Of a stretch of 64,000 bases of DNA, positions 30,617 to 39,634 are shown one piece after another. The translations under genes and the position numbers were made by a program. The first letter of the stretch is position 1, and each line of letters opens with the position of its first letter. A model generated the notes under the pieces. That model saw only the letters and a program-made list of their open reading frames with translations. It had not been told where the DNA came from and did not search any database. Origin of the DNA: Trichomonas vaginalis G3 (lineage: Eukaryota > Parabasalia > Trichomonadida > Trichomonadidae); NCBI RefSeq assembly GCF_026262505.1, contig NW_026529257.1:1-64000 (forward strand), given 5' to 3'.

Positions 30617-31279
30617 ATGTCAGTCGAAGCAAAAACATTCACTAACAAATCTAATGGCGAAACATTCACAAAAGGCACTTATAACGGTATTGAAGTCTTA
30701 CGTAGAGACAAGGATGGTTACATTAATGCAACAAAGATGTGTCAGCAGTTTAGGAAAGACTTTAGAAAGTTGTTGGAAAATAAGTCCTGGGAAGAGTATT
30801 ATAAGGCATTTTGTGAAGAATATAGCAACCATCTGAATTCCGGCGGTTGCTTTTTATACAAAATTCATGCAGGAATTCCTGATGAAATCAAACAGGTTAG
30901 AGGAACGTATGTAGACCCAAGACTTATAAACTATATAGCAATGTGGGCTTCTCCAAAATATTGCATAGCAGTTGGAAAAATTATGGACTCCATAGACAAG
31001 AAAGTTCATGAGAAGTTGGATGAAGAAGAACTCGAAGATACAGTAGAAAATGCAAAACATTTGTTTGAAGAAGAAGTTAGAAAAATGCATGAAAAACAAT
31101 TAGAACATGAACGTGAGATATGTTATGGTTATAGAGATTCTCCATACGAACTAGACCAATGGGAACAAGAAGATTTAAAGAGAGAATTTAGAGAATATGA
31201 ACTCGCTAAGATAGCATTAGAAGCTGCAGAAAAGAAGTTAAAAGTTTGGGGTTGTTTTGTACAAAAATATTGTGAGTAA
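30617..31279 (+). CDS. KilA-N domain protein (B)
   Basis: 220 residues. A clear KilA-N domain: YNGIEVLRRDKDGYINATKM near residue 22, then CQQFRKDFRKLLENKSWEEYY, and YVDPRLINYIAMWASPKYCIAV near residue 95. The C-terminal half is a charged coiled coil ending in EKKLKVWGCFVQKYCE. KilA-N proteins bind DNA and are common in large DNA viruses and phages; here it probably controls element genes. The ATG after the start-stop leader is chosen. The near-identical C copy is at 62351-63013; A lacks it. Confidence 0.8.
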   Translation: MSVEAKTFTNKSNGETFTKGTYNGIEVLRRDKDGYINATKMCQQFRKDFRKLLENKSWEEYYKAFCEEYSNHLNSGGCFLYKIHAGIPDEIKQVRGTYVDPRLINYIAMWASPKYCIAVGKIMDSIDKKVHEKLDEEELEDTVENAKHLFEEEVRKMHEKQLEHEREICYGYRDSPYELDQWEQEDLKREFREYELAKIALEAAEKKLKVWGCFVQKYCE

Positions 31280-31721
31280 ATGAACCATTTATTTTTATCA
31301 TAAACGACCAAAAATATATGTTTACGTTAATGTTTTTAGGTTATTCAATAATTAATTATTTTGAAGAACTGAAGGTGTCACTCGGTTAATTAACATCTCT
31401 GAAAAATGATGACAACATGACATCACATTTTGACGAAGTGCAAATCTTCACTTCGTGTCAAAATGCAAAAAAATAATGCTGAAAATGAAATATATTTTTG
31501 GTCAAAGCTTCCACGAGAGAAAAGATTCCCCATTCGCTAAGGATTCCAAAAATGAAAAAATCATTGATTTCGGCTGAGAAAAACAGCAAAACCCTTCTTC
31601 CACGGGAACAAAGAAATAAAGAAGAAATAAAGTAAATTTTTTATTTATTCCCGTGGAAGATAGAGCACTTTTATGACACTTTTTATTCACGACAAACAAG
31701 ACAAACAAAGAAAATAAGAAA
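31280..31721. other. Spacer with hairpins (B)
   Basis: No protein gene. At 31424-31460 there is an inverted TGACGAAGTG motif related to the repeats at 33150-33370. At 31597-31608 and 31648-31659 CTTCCACGGGAA pairs with TTCCCGTGGAAG (12 bp, perfect), also in C at 63495 and 63570. Confidence 0.65.
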
Positions 31722-31806
31722 ATACGGCGCTGTCGCGGTTCGAACCACAGACCCTGACCCCTCCATAACACCACCTTAGACCACTGTGCTACGTAGCCTG
31801 TCGACA
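31722..31806 (-). ncRNA. tRNA-like Pol III unit (B)
   Basis: On the minus strand, A-box-like TAGCACAGTGG (31781-31791) and a perfect B-box core GGTTCGAACC (31737-31746) are about 35 nt apart. T-runs (TATTTTCTTATTTTC) follow, as in Pol III terminators. The D-arm (CAC/GTG with AGTGGTCTAAG) resembles a Leu/Ser-type tRNA, but I cannot close a normal anticodon or T stem, so it is not called a working tRNA. The same unit is in C (63645-63728). Confidence 0.4.
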
Positions 31807-31839
31807 TAAGATTTTATAAATTGCATATTTGACGTAAAT

Positions 31840-32214
31840 TTATTTCCATCTAGCTTCCCACCGCATAAGATATTCATACGTGTTTGTAAGACATTCATTA
31901 AACTTCTTTTCTATTGCATCTAATCTTGCGTTATTTTTTTCAATAACTTGTCTGTATTCTTCATCATCTCCAGCAGTGTTTGGGTCTTCACGTTTAAAAT
32001 ATTCATTGTTAACCAATTTTTTATCTACAAATTTTATTAGTGTTTGATTCACTTCGTTATGATAACGGTCATATTCTTTCAATACGTAAGTGAAGACAAA
32101 ATGCGTCGTACCTTCAATCTTAAAGCTTAAAGAACTTTCAACACAGTTTTGAGGGTCTGTCAGTGCGTCAATGAGATAGTATTCGAAGTCAGTCAATAAT
32201 CTTTTTAAAGTCAT
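31840..32214 (-). CDS. Hypothetical cargo protein, 124 aa (B)
   Basis: MTLKRLLTDFEYYLIDALTD, then a beta-like stretch (SLSFKIEGTTHFVFTYVLKEY) and a long helix with RQVIEKNNARLDAIEKKFNEC, ending YLMRWEARWK. No family recognised. Divergent from the second KilA-type gene. Partial copy in C from 63762. Confidence 0.5.
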   Translation of the reverse strand: MTLKRLLTDFEYYLIDALTDPQNCVESSLSFKIEGTTHFVFTYVLKEYDRYHNEVNQTLIKFVDKKLVNNEYFKREDPNTAGDDEEYRQVIEKNNARLDAIEKKFNECLTNTYEYLMRWEARWK

Positions 32215-32264
32215 TTCATACAGGATAAAATTTAATGTTGTGAAGAAATAGTGTTTATCTCAGA

Positions 32265-32313
32265 AAAAATAAAGTTAGTTTTATTTTTATTTATTTTTTT
32301 ATTTTGTATGTAA
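32265..32313 (+). promoter_or_regulatory. Conserved 49-nt leader with ATG-TAA (B, second)
   Basis: Nearly the same bases as at 30560-30608 in the same element, although the genes behind them are only distantly related. Confidence 0.6.
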
Positions 32314-32321
32314 AGACAGTA

Positions 32322-33149
32322 ATGTCAACATCAGAGAACACAACAATTGCTATCGTTCATGAAGCCATAAATGAAGAATACGAGTACATACAGTATAACA
32401 AACAGTTACGTCTTATTCGTTCAGTCAAAGATGACATGTACCAAATGCAAAGTATTTTGAATGCTCTTCTTTCTACAAAGCAAGCATATCATTGGTTTGA
32501 AAACCAACAGGCAAAAGAACTTTTAGAAGAATTTCCTCATATGATTGCTTCCATCGGAAAACCGAGGGAAGAGATTCCGTACGAAAATCGCAAGAATTTG
32601 GCTCCTGGTTTGAAAGGTTATTATGTTCATAGACTTTTAGTAAATGCTGTAGCAATGTGGGCTTCACCTCGTTATGCTTGTTATATTTTCATGATGTTAG
32701 ATGAACTATATAAAGCAGAACGTGGAGAGATGGAAAAGAAACTTCAAGCAAAAGATGAAGTCATTGAATCCAAAGACAAAAGCATACAGAAAAGAATACC
32801 ACGTTCAGTACCAAAAGGAAAGGAAAAAAGCTATAAGTATATGATTTACGCTGAAGAGTTGGAGAAAGAAGAAGATAGAGATATGGTTATGTTGCATTTA
32901 GTGAGAAGAAACAACAAGAGCTTTTATGACTTAGCTAAGATATATAAATCTGACAGAAACTGGTTCTATCGTGAAAACTTACCGATTTCAATGACACCGA
33001 ATGAGCAAATAAAGGAAATTGTCAAAAATACTCTTCCTCAAACACACTATGACATCAAAGGTTGCACAATACTTACATTTAAAGAAGACTTAACATTACT
33101 GAAAGAAAAGATAACAGAATATTTCGACAACTTCAAAGAGGAAGAATGA
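32322..33149 (+). CDS. KilA-N/Bro-like DNA-binding protein (B)
   Basis: 275 residues. Core YYVHRLLVNAVAMWASPRYAC near residue 105, coiled coil, and the IPRSVPKGKEKSYKYMIY tail as in 5055-5879. From the tail onward the two proteins are nearly identical, while residues about 45-90 differ almost completely. This fits a DNA-binding part that changes its target while the partner-binding tail is kept (inference). Confidence 0.65.
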   Translation: MSTSENTTIAIVHEAINEEYEYIQYNKQLRLIRSVKDDMYQMQSILNALLSTKQAYHWFENQQAKELLEEFPHMIASIGKPREEIPYENRKNLAPGLKGYYVHRLLVNAVAMWASPRYACYIFMMLDELYKAERGEMEKKLQAKDEVIESKDKSIQKRIPRSVPKGKEKSYKYMIYAEELEKEEDRDMVMLHLVRRNNKSFYDLAKIYKSDRNWFYRENLPISMTPNEQIKEIVKNTLPQTHYDIKGCTILTFKEDLTLLKEKITEYFDNFKEEE

Positions 33150-33504
33150 AAACTTACCGATTTCAATGAAAAACATTAACTTTTTGACGAAGTGAAGATT
33201 TGCACTTTGTCAAAATTTAATGAAAAAACATTAACTTTTTTTGACGAAGTGAAGATTTGCACTTTGTCAAAATTTAATGAAAACTTACCGATTTCAATGA
33301 AAAAACATTAACTTTTTGACGAAGTGAAGATTTGCACTTTGTCAAAATTTAATGAAAAACATTAACGTAAACATTAACGATAAAATTTATTTCCTGGACT
33401 GTTGTCAAAATGTCATGTTGTCATCATTTTTAAAAGAAGTTAATTAACCTGGTAGCACATGGTGACGTGGTGACACCTTCAGTTCTTCAAAAATATATTT
33501 TTGT
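33150..33504. repeat. Hairpin repeats TTGACGAAGTG...CACTTTGTCAA (B)
   Basis: No gene. Three copies of a unit of about 55-70 bp, each with an 11-bp stem (TTGACGAAGTG against CACTTTGTCAA, one G-T pair) and an 8-nt loop. Copies lie near 33183, 33240 and 33314, joined by ATTAACTTTT and AATGAAAA. A related inverted copy is at 31431. Confidence 0.75.
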
Positions 33505-33978
33505 TCAAATAACGTCAGGGTCAATTTCTTCAACCATTTCACTTCCTTCGTCAATGTCAATTGAAGCTTCTTCAACCTTTGGTAAGAATTTCTGTATAAC
33601 ATCTTTGTTCGTTATTGTCTTCAGAGATGAAGGATAATATTTCACATTTGTTTCACCCTTCTTATATTCTTTCTGTTCGGAAAGATTCATAGCAATACTG
33701 AAGAAGTCAATGTTAGAGTTCTTTATGACAGTATAATGAGTATCTTTGACATTCACGAAGAAACTCTTTTGTTTCAAAACTACTGCTAACTCTTGTGAAG
33801 TATAACGTTTGCGGTCAATGACGATAGCTAATGGTCTGACATACTGACCAAACTTAGATTCTTTCACAAACTTCTTGTTAAAGATAACATTAACGTTTGC
33901 AGCACCATTGAACTCATTCTTGATGGCATTAGCGAGAGCATTGTATGAAAAGAACTTGCAATCTTGCATGTGTTTCAT
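33505..33978 (-). CDS. Hypothetical Maverick protein, 157 aa (B)
   Basis: Starts MKHMQDCKFFSYNALANAIKN. The core has VRPLAIVIDRKRYTSQELAVV and VNVKDTHYTVIKNSNIDFFSI. The tail is acidic (EEASIDIDEGSEMVEEIDPD). Always lies between KilA-type gene and polymerase. The B copy looks whole; the A copy (6168-6639) is broken. Function unknown; the acidic tail suggests binding to a basic partner. Confidence 0.5.
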   Translation of the reverse strand: MKHMQDCKFFSYNALANAIKNEFNGAANVNVIFNKKFVKESKFGQYVRPLAIVIDRKRYTSQELAVVLKQKSFFVNVKDTHYTVIKNSNIDFFSIAMNLSEQKEYKKGETNVKYYPSSLKTITNKDVIQKFLPKVEEASIDIDEGSEMVEEIDPDVI

Positions 33979-34069
33979 TATAATAAAAATATTAAATTAT
34001 TTTGAAAAATAACTTAAAAAAATCTAAGCTAATTTTTTCAAAAAAATATTTTTTTATTTCCTACTAAAG

Positions 34070-37000
34070 ATGTATCGGAAGTTGTCTAAGTTAGAACACT
34101 CGGAAATAAAACAACTTCTTACAGAAGCTAACATAGATGTTGCAAAACATTACGCGACAAACAAAAAAGCACTCGCTGACATCCTCAATGACTATAATGG
34201 TGCAATAAGTTATGATAGAATTCATGAGTTCATAAAGCCGCAACGCGGCGAGGACGAAGTCCATGCAAGAGCATTTCCTTTAAATGACGTTGCTATTGAC
34301 TTATATCATAGACGTTCAGTACCTCATGAAGTAAGGCGTGAGATGTTTGACATAACAAATGCAAACGTTGGTGAAACAAGAAGAAGAGACGACACACTGA
34401 AACAACAGAGAAGAGAGATGTTTAAAAGTGCTATAGAACAAGTTCGCAAAGCTAACGATGTCATTCGTTCCATTGACGACAAACCAAAAGAAGGTGAGAG
34501 ATGGTTAAAGAAAGATGAAGAGAATAGGAAGAGAAATGTGAAGTCAGGCAATAGACTCATTGACTTTAACATCGAAGCTTTAGATGAACCAAACAGAGAC
34601 TACTTACACAAACATTTCGGTAAGGTTTTCATGAGACTCTTAGAGAAGATTAAAATAAACTCACAACAGAGATGGATGGTATGTTATAAACTTGGTGGAA
34701 AGTATGAATGTTCTACGTTAAACCTCAATAATATTGGAACATTACTACATCAGCTCTTGAAGGAGAACTTTATATCAGAGATAGAAGCAAATGCTGCAGG
34801 TATTGTTGAAATGCACTATGACTTCTTCTTGACAAACATAAAGAATCTTACTGAAATAAAGATGTATGATTTAACTGAATATGAAGGCTTAACGATGTCA
34901 GATGTAAGAAAGGAAAGCCACAGAAGCGACCATATAGAGATGAAAGCACACTGACAGAAAGACAGAAAAGATTATTGAACAGACTTAAACAAACAGGAGA
35001 TAAACAAGATATAGATGACTTCTGGAATGAAATCCTTGGTGAAAAGAAGTTTTATAAGAAGAGAAGCGGTCAGTTCTGGAAGTATCTTTGCACATTACCT
35101 ATAAATCTTGAACGCTACCAAATCTTCAATGAACTGAACAAAAGAACTGCAACACTTATGACAGAGGACAATTGTTTCGTTTATGCTTGCATTCAGGCTG
35201 GAGTAAATGAAGAAACTATTGACCACATGAGAGAAGTCATTCGTGTTAGAGACTTTCCTCAAAGTAAAGTACAAGAAATTTCCGATTCAACAGGTATAGC
35301 ATTCAATGTTACCATTGGTTATTTCAATGACTCAAGACATAATGAAATAAAGAGATACATACCAAAAGAATGTAAAACTGTTCGAACTATTGACTTACTT
35401 CTTGTTGAAGACCACTACATGCTAAACGAAAGATTACCAATGACAACATATTTCATTCGCAACTATATAGAAATCTTGAAGGAGTGTGGTGGAATGAACA
35501 TTGAAAAACAGATGAAAATATATACAATGAGAGATGATAAATACATTGTTCGCATGGATAGAACTACACCGCTATGGGATGTTATGAAAACATTGTGGGA
35601 GTGCAAATATTTCGAACCTATTTCTTATGGAGAACTTTTCACATATACGACTGACTTATATAAACAGAACCTTGCACCATTTAAAGATTTGACATATGCT
35701 CCAAAGTATTGTGTACAACTGAAGAAGAAAGCAGAGTCAAAAGAAGTAAATAAAAATAAGTGCAAGTTCATTCCTGAGCATGTTTTCTTTGCTGACTTTG
35801 AGTGTAGTACCGATGGCTTTCATAAAGCTTTTAACATCTGTTATGACAGTGAAGATGGTTCAGTGAGTGAAAGCATATGGGGTCAAAACTGTGCAACAGA
35901 ATTTTTGGAGCGACTTCCTGACAAGAGTTTAATATATTTCCATAACCTCAGCTATGACATAAACTTCATCTTAAGACACATGACAGAAGTGAAAGGAACT
36001 CCCATCATTAAAGGTTCACGAACAATGCAAATAACTGGCTTATATAAAGGAAGGGCAATTATTATAAAAGACTCTTACAGTGTTATAAATAAGAAGCTTA
36101 AACTATTTCCTGCTATGTTTAACTTACAAACAGGACCGAAAGAAGTATTTCCATATAACTACTACAGCAGTGTTTTGTTAGCAAATGACAACAGAACTGG
36201 TGTCATTTCTGAAGCATGTAAGTTTGTAAAAGATATTGAAACGTTCATGAAGAACATAGATTCCATCAAAGGTTGCAGAATAGATGAAAACCACTTCGAC
36301 TTAGAAAAATATAGCACGTTTTACTGCAAACAAGATGTAAGAATTTTAAGAGAAGGTTTTGTAAAGTTCCGCAATGACTTATTGAAAGAGTTTGATTTAA
36401 ACGTTTATGACTACGTTAGTATTTGTTCTATTGCTAACAAATTGTTTGAGAACAGAGTGTACTTCCCGAATGGAAATCTTTATGACCTCTCAAATAAACC
36501 AAGAGAATTTATTTCGAGATGCATTCAAGGTGGAAGATGTATGTTGTCAGATAACATTAAACAAAAGAGCAAAAAGAAACTCATTGCTGACTTCGACGCT
36601 GTTTCATTATATCCATCAGTTATAGCAAGACTTTATACTTTAGAAGGAATTCCAAAAGTATTGAAGGATGAGATGTTAAGCACAGAGTATCTCATGAGAC
36701 ATTTATTCGATGACGACCAAAAGGAACCCATTGGTGAAAAGTTTATGTCTGGCTTCTTTGTTCTCATTAAGATAACAGAGATTGGAATACATAGACACTT
36801 TCCTTTAATAGTTTGTGACCCTGAACTAAATCCAGAACTTAACGTTCCCAGAAGTTCAAACACTTGCTGTTTAATGTATGTTGACCATATAACATTACAA
36901 GACCTCATAAAATATCAAGGTGTCAAATGTGAAGTGTTGCAAGGATACTATTACGATGGAAACAGAGATATTAGAATAAGAGATGAAGTAAAGAAGTTGT

Positions 37001-37842
37001 TTGAGTTAAGGTTAAAGTATAAGAAAGAAGAAAACCCATTACAAGAAATTATAAAACTCATTCTGAACAGCATTTATGGCAAAACTATTCTATCTCCTAT
37101 TGAGTCAAAAATAACCATAGTAGATGACAAAGATGCTATAAGATATGCCATCAGAAACTACAACCATATAGTGAAGTTCGAAGGTTTGGATGGTTCAGAT
37201 AAAACTATTTTCAAGCTAACGAAAAGCATTTGCAGACACTTTAACTTTTGCCCACTTGGTGTAAATATTCTATCAATGTCAAAACGTATTATGAATGAAG
37301 TGTTTTGCACGATTGAAGACTTAGGATTAAAAGCATTTTATCAGGATACAGATTCGATGCACATTTACAATGAAGACGTTTAGCTCATGAATTTAAGAAG
37401 AGATACGGTAGAGAACTTATTGGTAAAAACCTTGGTCAGTTTCATAGTGACTTCGCAGAAATAACACCTGGAAAACAAAGTTTAGCATACAAGTCAATAT
37501 TTTGTGGAAAGAAGACTTACATAGACTTACTCACTAACGATTTAAATGAAGTTGCATTTCACTGCAGAATGAAAGGCGTGAAGCAAGATGTTATTGCTTT
37601 AACCGCTAATGAAATGTTTCCTGAAGCTATACAATGCTATTACAATGAAGATAAAGGTTTAATGGTTCCGCAAGGAAAATTTGACAAAGACTCTGAGTTC
37701 AGTGTCATGAAACTTTATAAAGCACTTTATGACGGTCAAGAGATTGGATTTGACTTATGTAAGTCTTCTAGTCCTTGCTTTGAAAAAGTTTAACTTCTCA
37801 ATAACGACTAAAACAAGCTTTATTCGTAAGTTGAAGTTCTGA
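34070..37842 (+). pseudogene. Protein-primed DNA polymerase B (B)
   Basis: Same gene as 7122-11058. The N-terminal region is better kept than in A (MYRKLSKLEHSEIKQLLTEA; ERWLKKDEENRKRNVKSGNR). Exonuclease motifs FFADFECSTDG, YFHNLSYDINFIL and YCKQDVRIL, and polymerase motifs DFDAVSLYPS, ILNSIYGKT and YQDTDSMH, are all visible. Protein priming is inferred from the Polinton context. It carries a few breaks and one double hairpin. Confidence 0.88.
34237..34265 (+). repeat. GC-rich double hairpin, copy 1 in B
   Basis: Same sequence and site as 7288-7316 in A: GCCGC/GCGGC, then GGAC/GTCC, then ATG. Confidence 0.7.
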
Positions 37843-37935
37843 GGTCATTTATTTTTGTCAGCAATGAGGTCATGAATGAGGTCAGCAATGAGGTCATGAA
37901 TGAGGTCATTTATTTTTGTCAGCAATGAGGTCATT
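37843..37935. repeat. GAGGTCA tandem units after polymerase (B)
   Basis: GTCAGCAATGAGGTCAT-type units repeated about five times with CATTTATTTTTGTCAG between them. A has only two units at 11057-11095. Copy number therefore changed after the split. Confidence 0.7.
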
Positions 37936-37949
37936 CATGATAAAAATAA

Positions 37950-37977
37950 GCCGCTAGCGGCAAGGGCGAAGCCCATG
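37950..37977 (+). repeat. GC-rich double-hairpin insertion, copy 4
   Basis: GCCGCTAGCGGC (perfect palindrome), AA, then GGGC/GCCC with loop GAA, then ATG. Non-coding site just before a convergent gene's stop. A has no full copy at the same place (11095-11118). Confidence 0.75.
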
Positions 37978-37984
37978 TGGTCAT

Positions 37985-38842
37985 TTACAATACTGCGATG
38001 GTAGAGTTTAAGAGTTGTGCTTCAATGTAGAGACAGTCCTTATGGTCTGGAGGTAAGAACACTGGGCAGTTATGGTCATGAGTGGAGAACATGTCTATCC
38101 AAAACTCACGATTGAAGCCAGTTAATTTATAGTATTTAGGGTTAGGAAGTGGTGTAGTTCTTGTATGACCAATGAACTCATTTTCAACTCCCTTACTTAA
38201 GTTTGAATATAATATAGCTTGCTTTCTATCCCAAATGCCAGGTGTTACAATCTTTGAAAATTCATTTTTCCTCGGAAGCATTGCATCATAATTGAAAACA
38301 TTCTTGAAATCATCACTTGGTTCAGAGATTTGAAATCTTATACGTAATGGATTTTCTTTCTCTTTAGCTACTTCATTGAATGGTGAGAATACAACAAACT
38401 GACAGTCATGAGTTCCATCTTCATTTTCATTAAATTCATAATGAAAGTCTATAAGTTGTGGCTGACTACCTTCTTCTTTCAGTTGTGCAAGAAACTCACG
38501 TAAAGGCTGTAAAGTTTGTACTTCAATGTTAAACTTTTTCTCGAACATTTCATTAAATGAAATCATACATTGCAACAATGTTGTATCGTCTTTAAAGTAT
38601 TTGTATATGTGAATGTTTTGGGCGCTTAAAGACTGTTCGTCATTTTCTATCTCGACTTGAAGTATAAAGTCAACTTTCCTAAATGCACGTGTTATATACA
38701 TAGATGTTATGCCAATGTACTTCTCTTCATTTATGTTCACAATCCAGTCTGTTGGAAACTTAAACGTTACTCTGTTCCCCTTTATTTTGACGTCAGGGTT
38801 TTCACTACTGAACGCAACAGATAAAGGTATTTGTCTATACAT
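37985..38842 (-). CDS. Minor virion protein candidate (B)
   Basis: 285 residues, whole here. MYRQIPLSVAFSSENPDVKIKGN begins a strand-rich protein. FDFHYEFNE-type acidic turns, QFVVFSPFNEV and a C-terminal part FWIDMFSTHDHNCPVFLPPDH and CLYIEAQLLNSTIAVL follow. Its size, beta-rich make-up and place between polymerase and capsid make a minor capsid role plausible but unproven. Broken in A (11119-11975). Confidence 0.5.
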   Translation of the reverse strand: MYRQIPLSVAFSSENPDVKIKGNRVTFKFPTDWIVNINEEKYIGITSMYITRAFRKVDFILQVEIENDEQSLSAQNIHIYKYFKDDTTLLQCMISFNEMFEKKFNIEVQTLQPLREFLAQLKEEGSQPQLIDFHYEFNENEDGTHDCQFVVFSPFNEVAKEKENPLRIRFQISEPSDDFKNVFNYDAMLPRKNEFSKIVTPGIWDRKQAILYSNLSKGVENEFIGHTRTTPLPNPKYYKLTGFNREFWIDMFSTHDHNCPVFLPPDHKDCLYIEAQLLNSTIAVL

Positions 38843-38866
38843 TTAGTTCCAATAAAAATAAACCAT

Positions 38867-39129
38867 TTACTCTTTCTTCACTTCAGCTTCTTTAGCTTTT
38901 GCTTCAGCTTCTTCTTCTCTAGCTTTCTTCGCCAGCAAACGTGGGTTCTTTTGTCTTCCAGCAGCTAATGCAGCAGTTGTTTTTCACTAAGTTTTCTCTT
39001 TGGTCTCTCTGGCTTTTGTTCTTGTTTTTGTTCCTTCAGTTCGGATAAAATTTGCTCGCGAATTTCTTTCTTCAATGCTTCAACATCTATGACCCCTTGG
39101 GTCTTGTCCGTAGGACTTGTCTGAGTCAT
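38867..39129 (-). pseudogene. Small charged protein (B)
   Basis: Counterpart of 12000-12255: MTQTSPTDKTQGVIDVEALK, a basic helix, and an Ala/Glu/Lys tail. Looks broken. Confidence 0.4.
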
Positions 39130-39174
39130 TTGACTGCAGATAAAAAACAAAATTAAAACTTTAACCGATGTAAA

Positions 39175-39607
39175 ATGAGCTTGTCAAAATCAGAACGAGA
39201 GTCTATTATATTAAATGACGCCAGAGGAATACAACATCCTTTCTATTACGTAAGTCAGAGTAAAGATGGTAAAATATATGTAAGAAAAAGAAAGGTTCCA
39301 TTAGCGAATGCAGAAAGCGACAACATTAAGGTGCATGGCAAGGGTGAAGTCCACGAAGCCCATATAAAACCTTCTGTTCAAACTGAGCCACCAAAAGAAC
39401 CAGAAGAAAAGAAGCCAGATGTACTTTCAATAACGAACCAAGAGCTTATTGCAAAGTTCGTGAATTTCATTGAAAAAAAACCGAGTCAAAGAACCTGACC
39501 CGCCAGTGAAAGAAGTTGAGACAAAAGAGAATGTACAGTTCATTGAAAATGTCAAGAAACAACTTCCACCACGAATGCCAAGAAGAAGAGTGAGAATAAT
39601 GAAGTAA
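39175..39607 (+). pseudogene. Hypothetical basic protein before capsid (B)
   Basis: Counterpart of 12301-12731. Includes a region near 39335-39365 with GC-rich half-palindromes that may be a decayed double hairpin. Broken. Confidence 0.4.
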
Positions 39608-39634
39608 ATAGATATTTTTATCTGAAGTAAATAC

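Noticed and set aside
31722-31806. Functional tRNA-Leu or tRNA-Ser gene
   Set aside because: Boxes A and B are good but T stem, anticodon stem and acceptor do not pair normally, so only a tRNA-like call is made.
31502-31807. Open frame of about 100 codons on the minus strand (also 63427-63729)
   Set aside because: It runs through the tRNA-like unit and hairpin; the MSTGYVAQWSKVV start is a translation of the A-box region. No leader, no likeness to a protein.
34070-37842. Adenain-like cysteine protease expected in Polintons
   Set aside because: I looked for a His-Asp/Asn-Gln-Cys pattern in all unknown genes of A, B and C and found none that convinces. It may be absent or too diverged.
39330-39365. 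Seventh double hairpin in the gene before the capsid (also 12455-12485)
   Set aside because: GC-rich half-palindromes are present but the stems do not close well; at most a decayed copy, so it is not counted.
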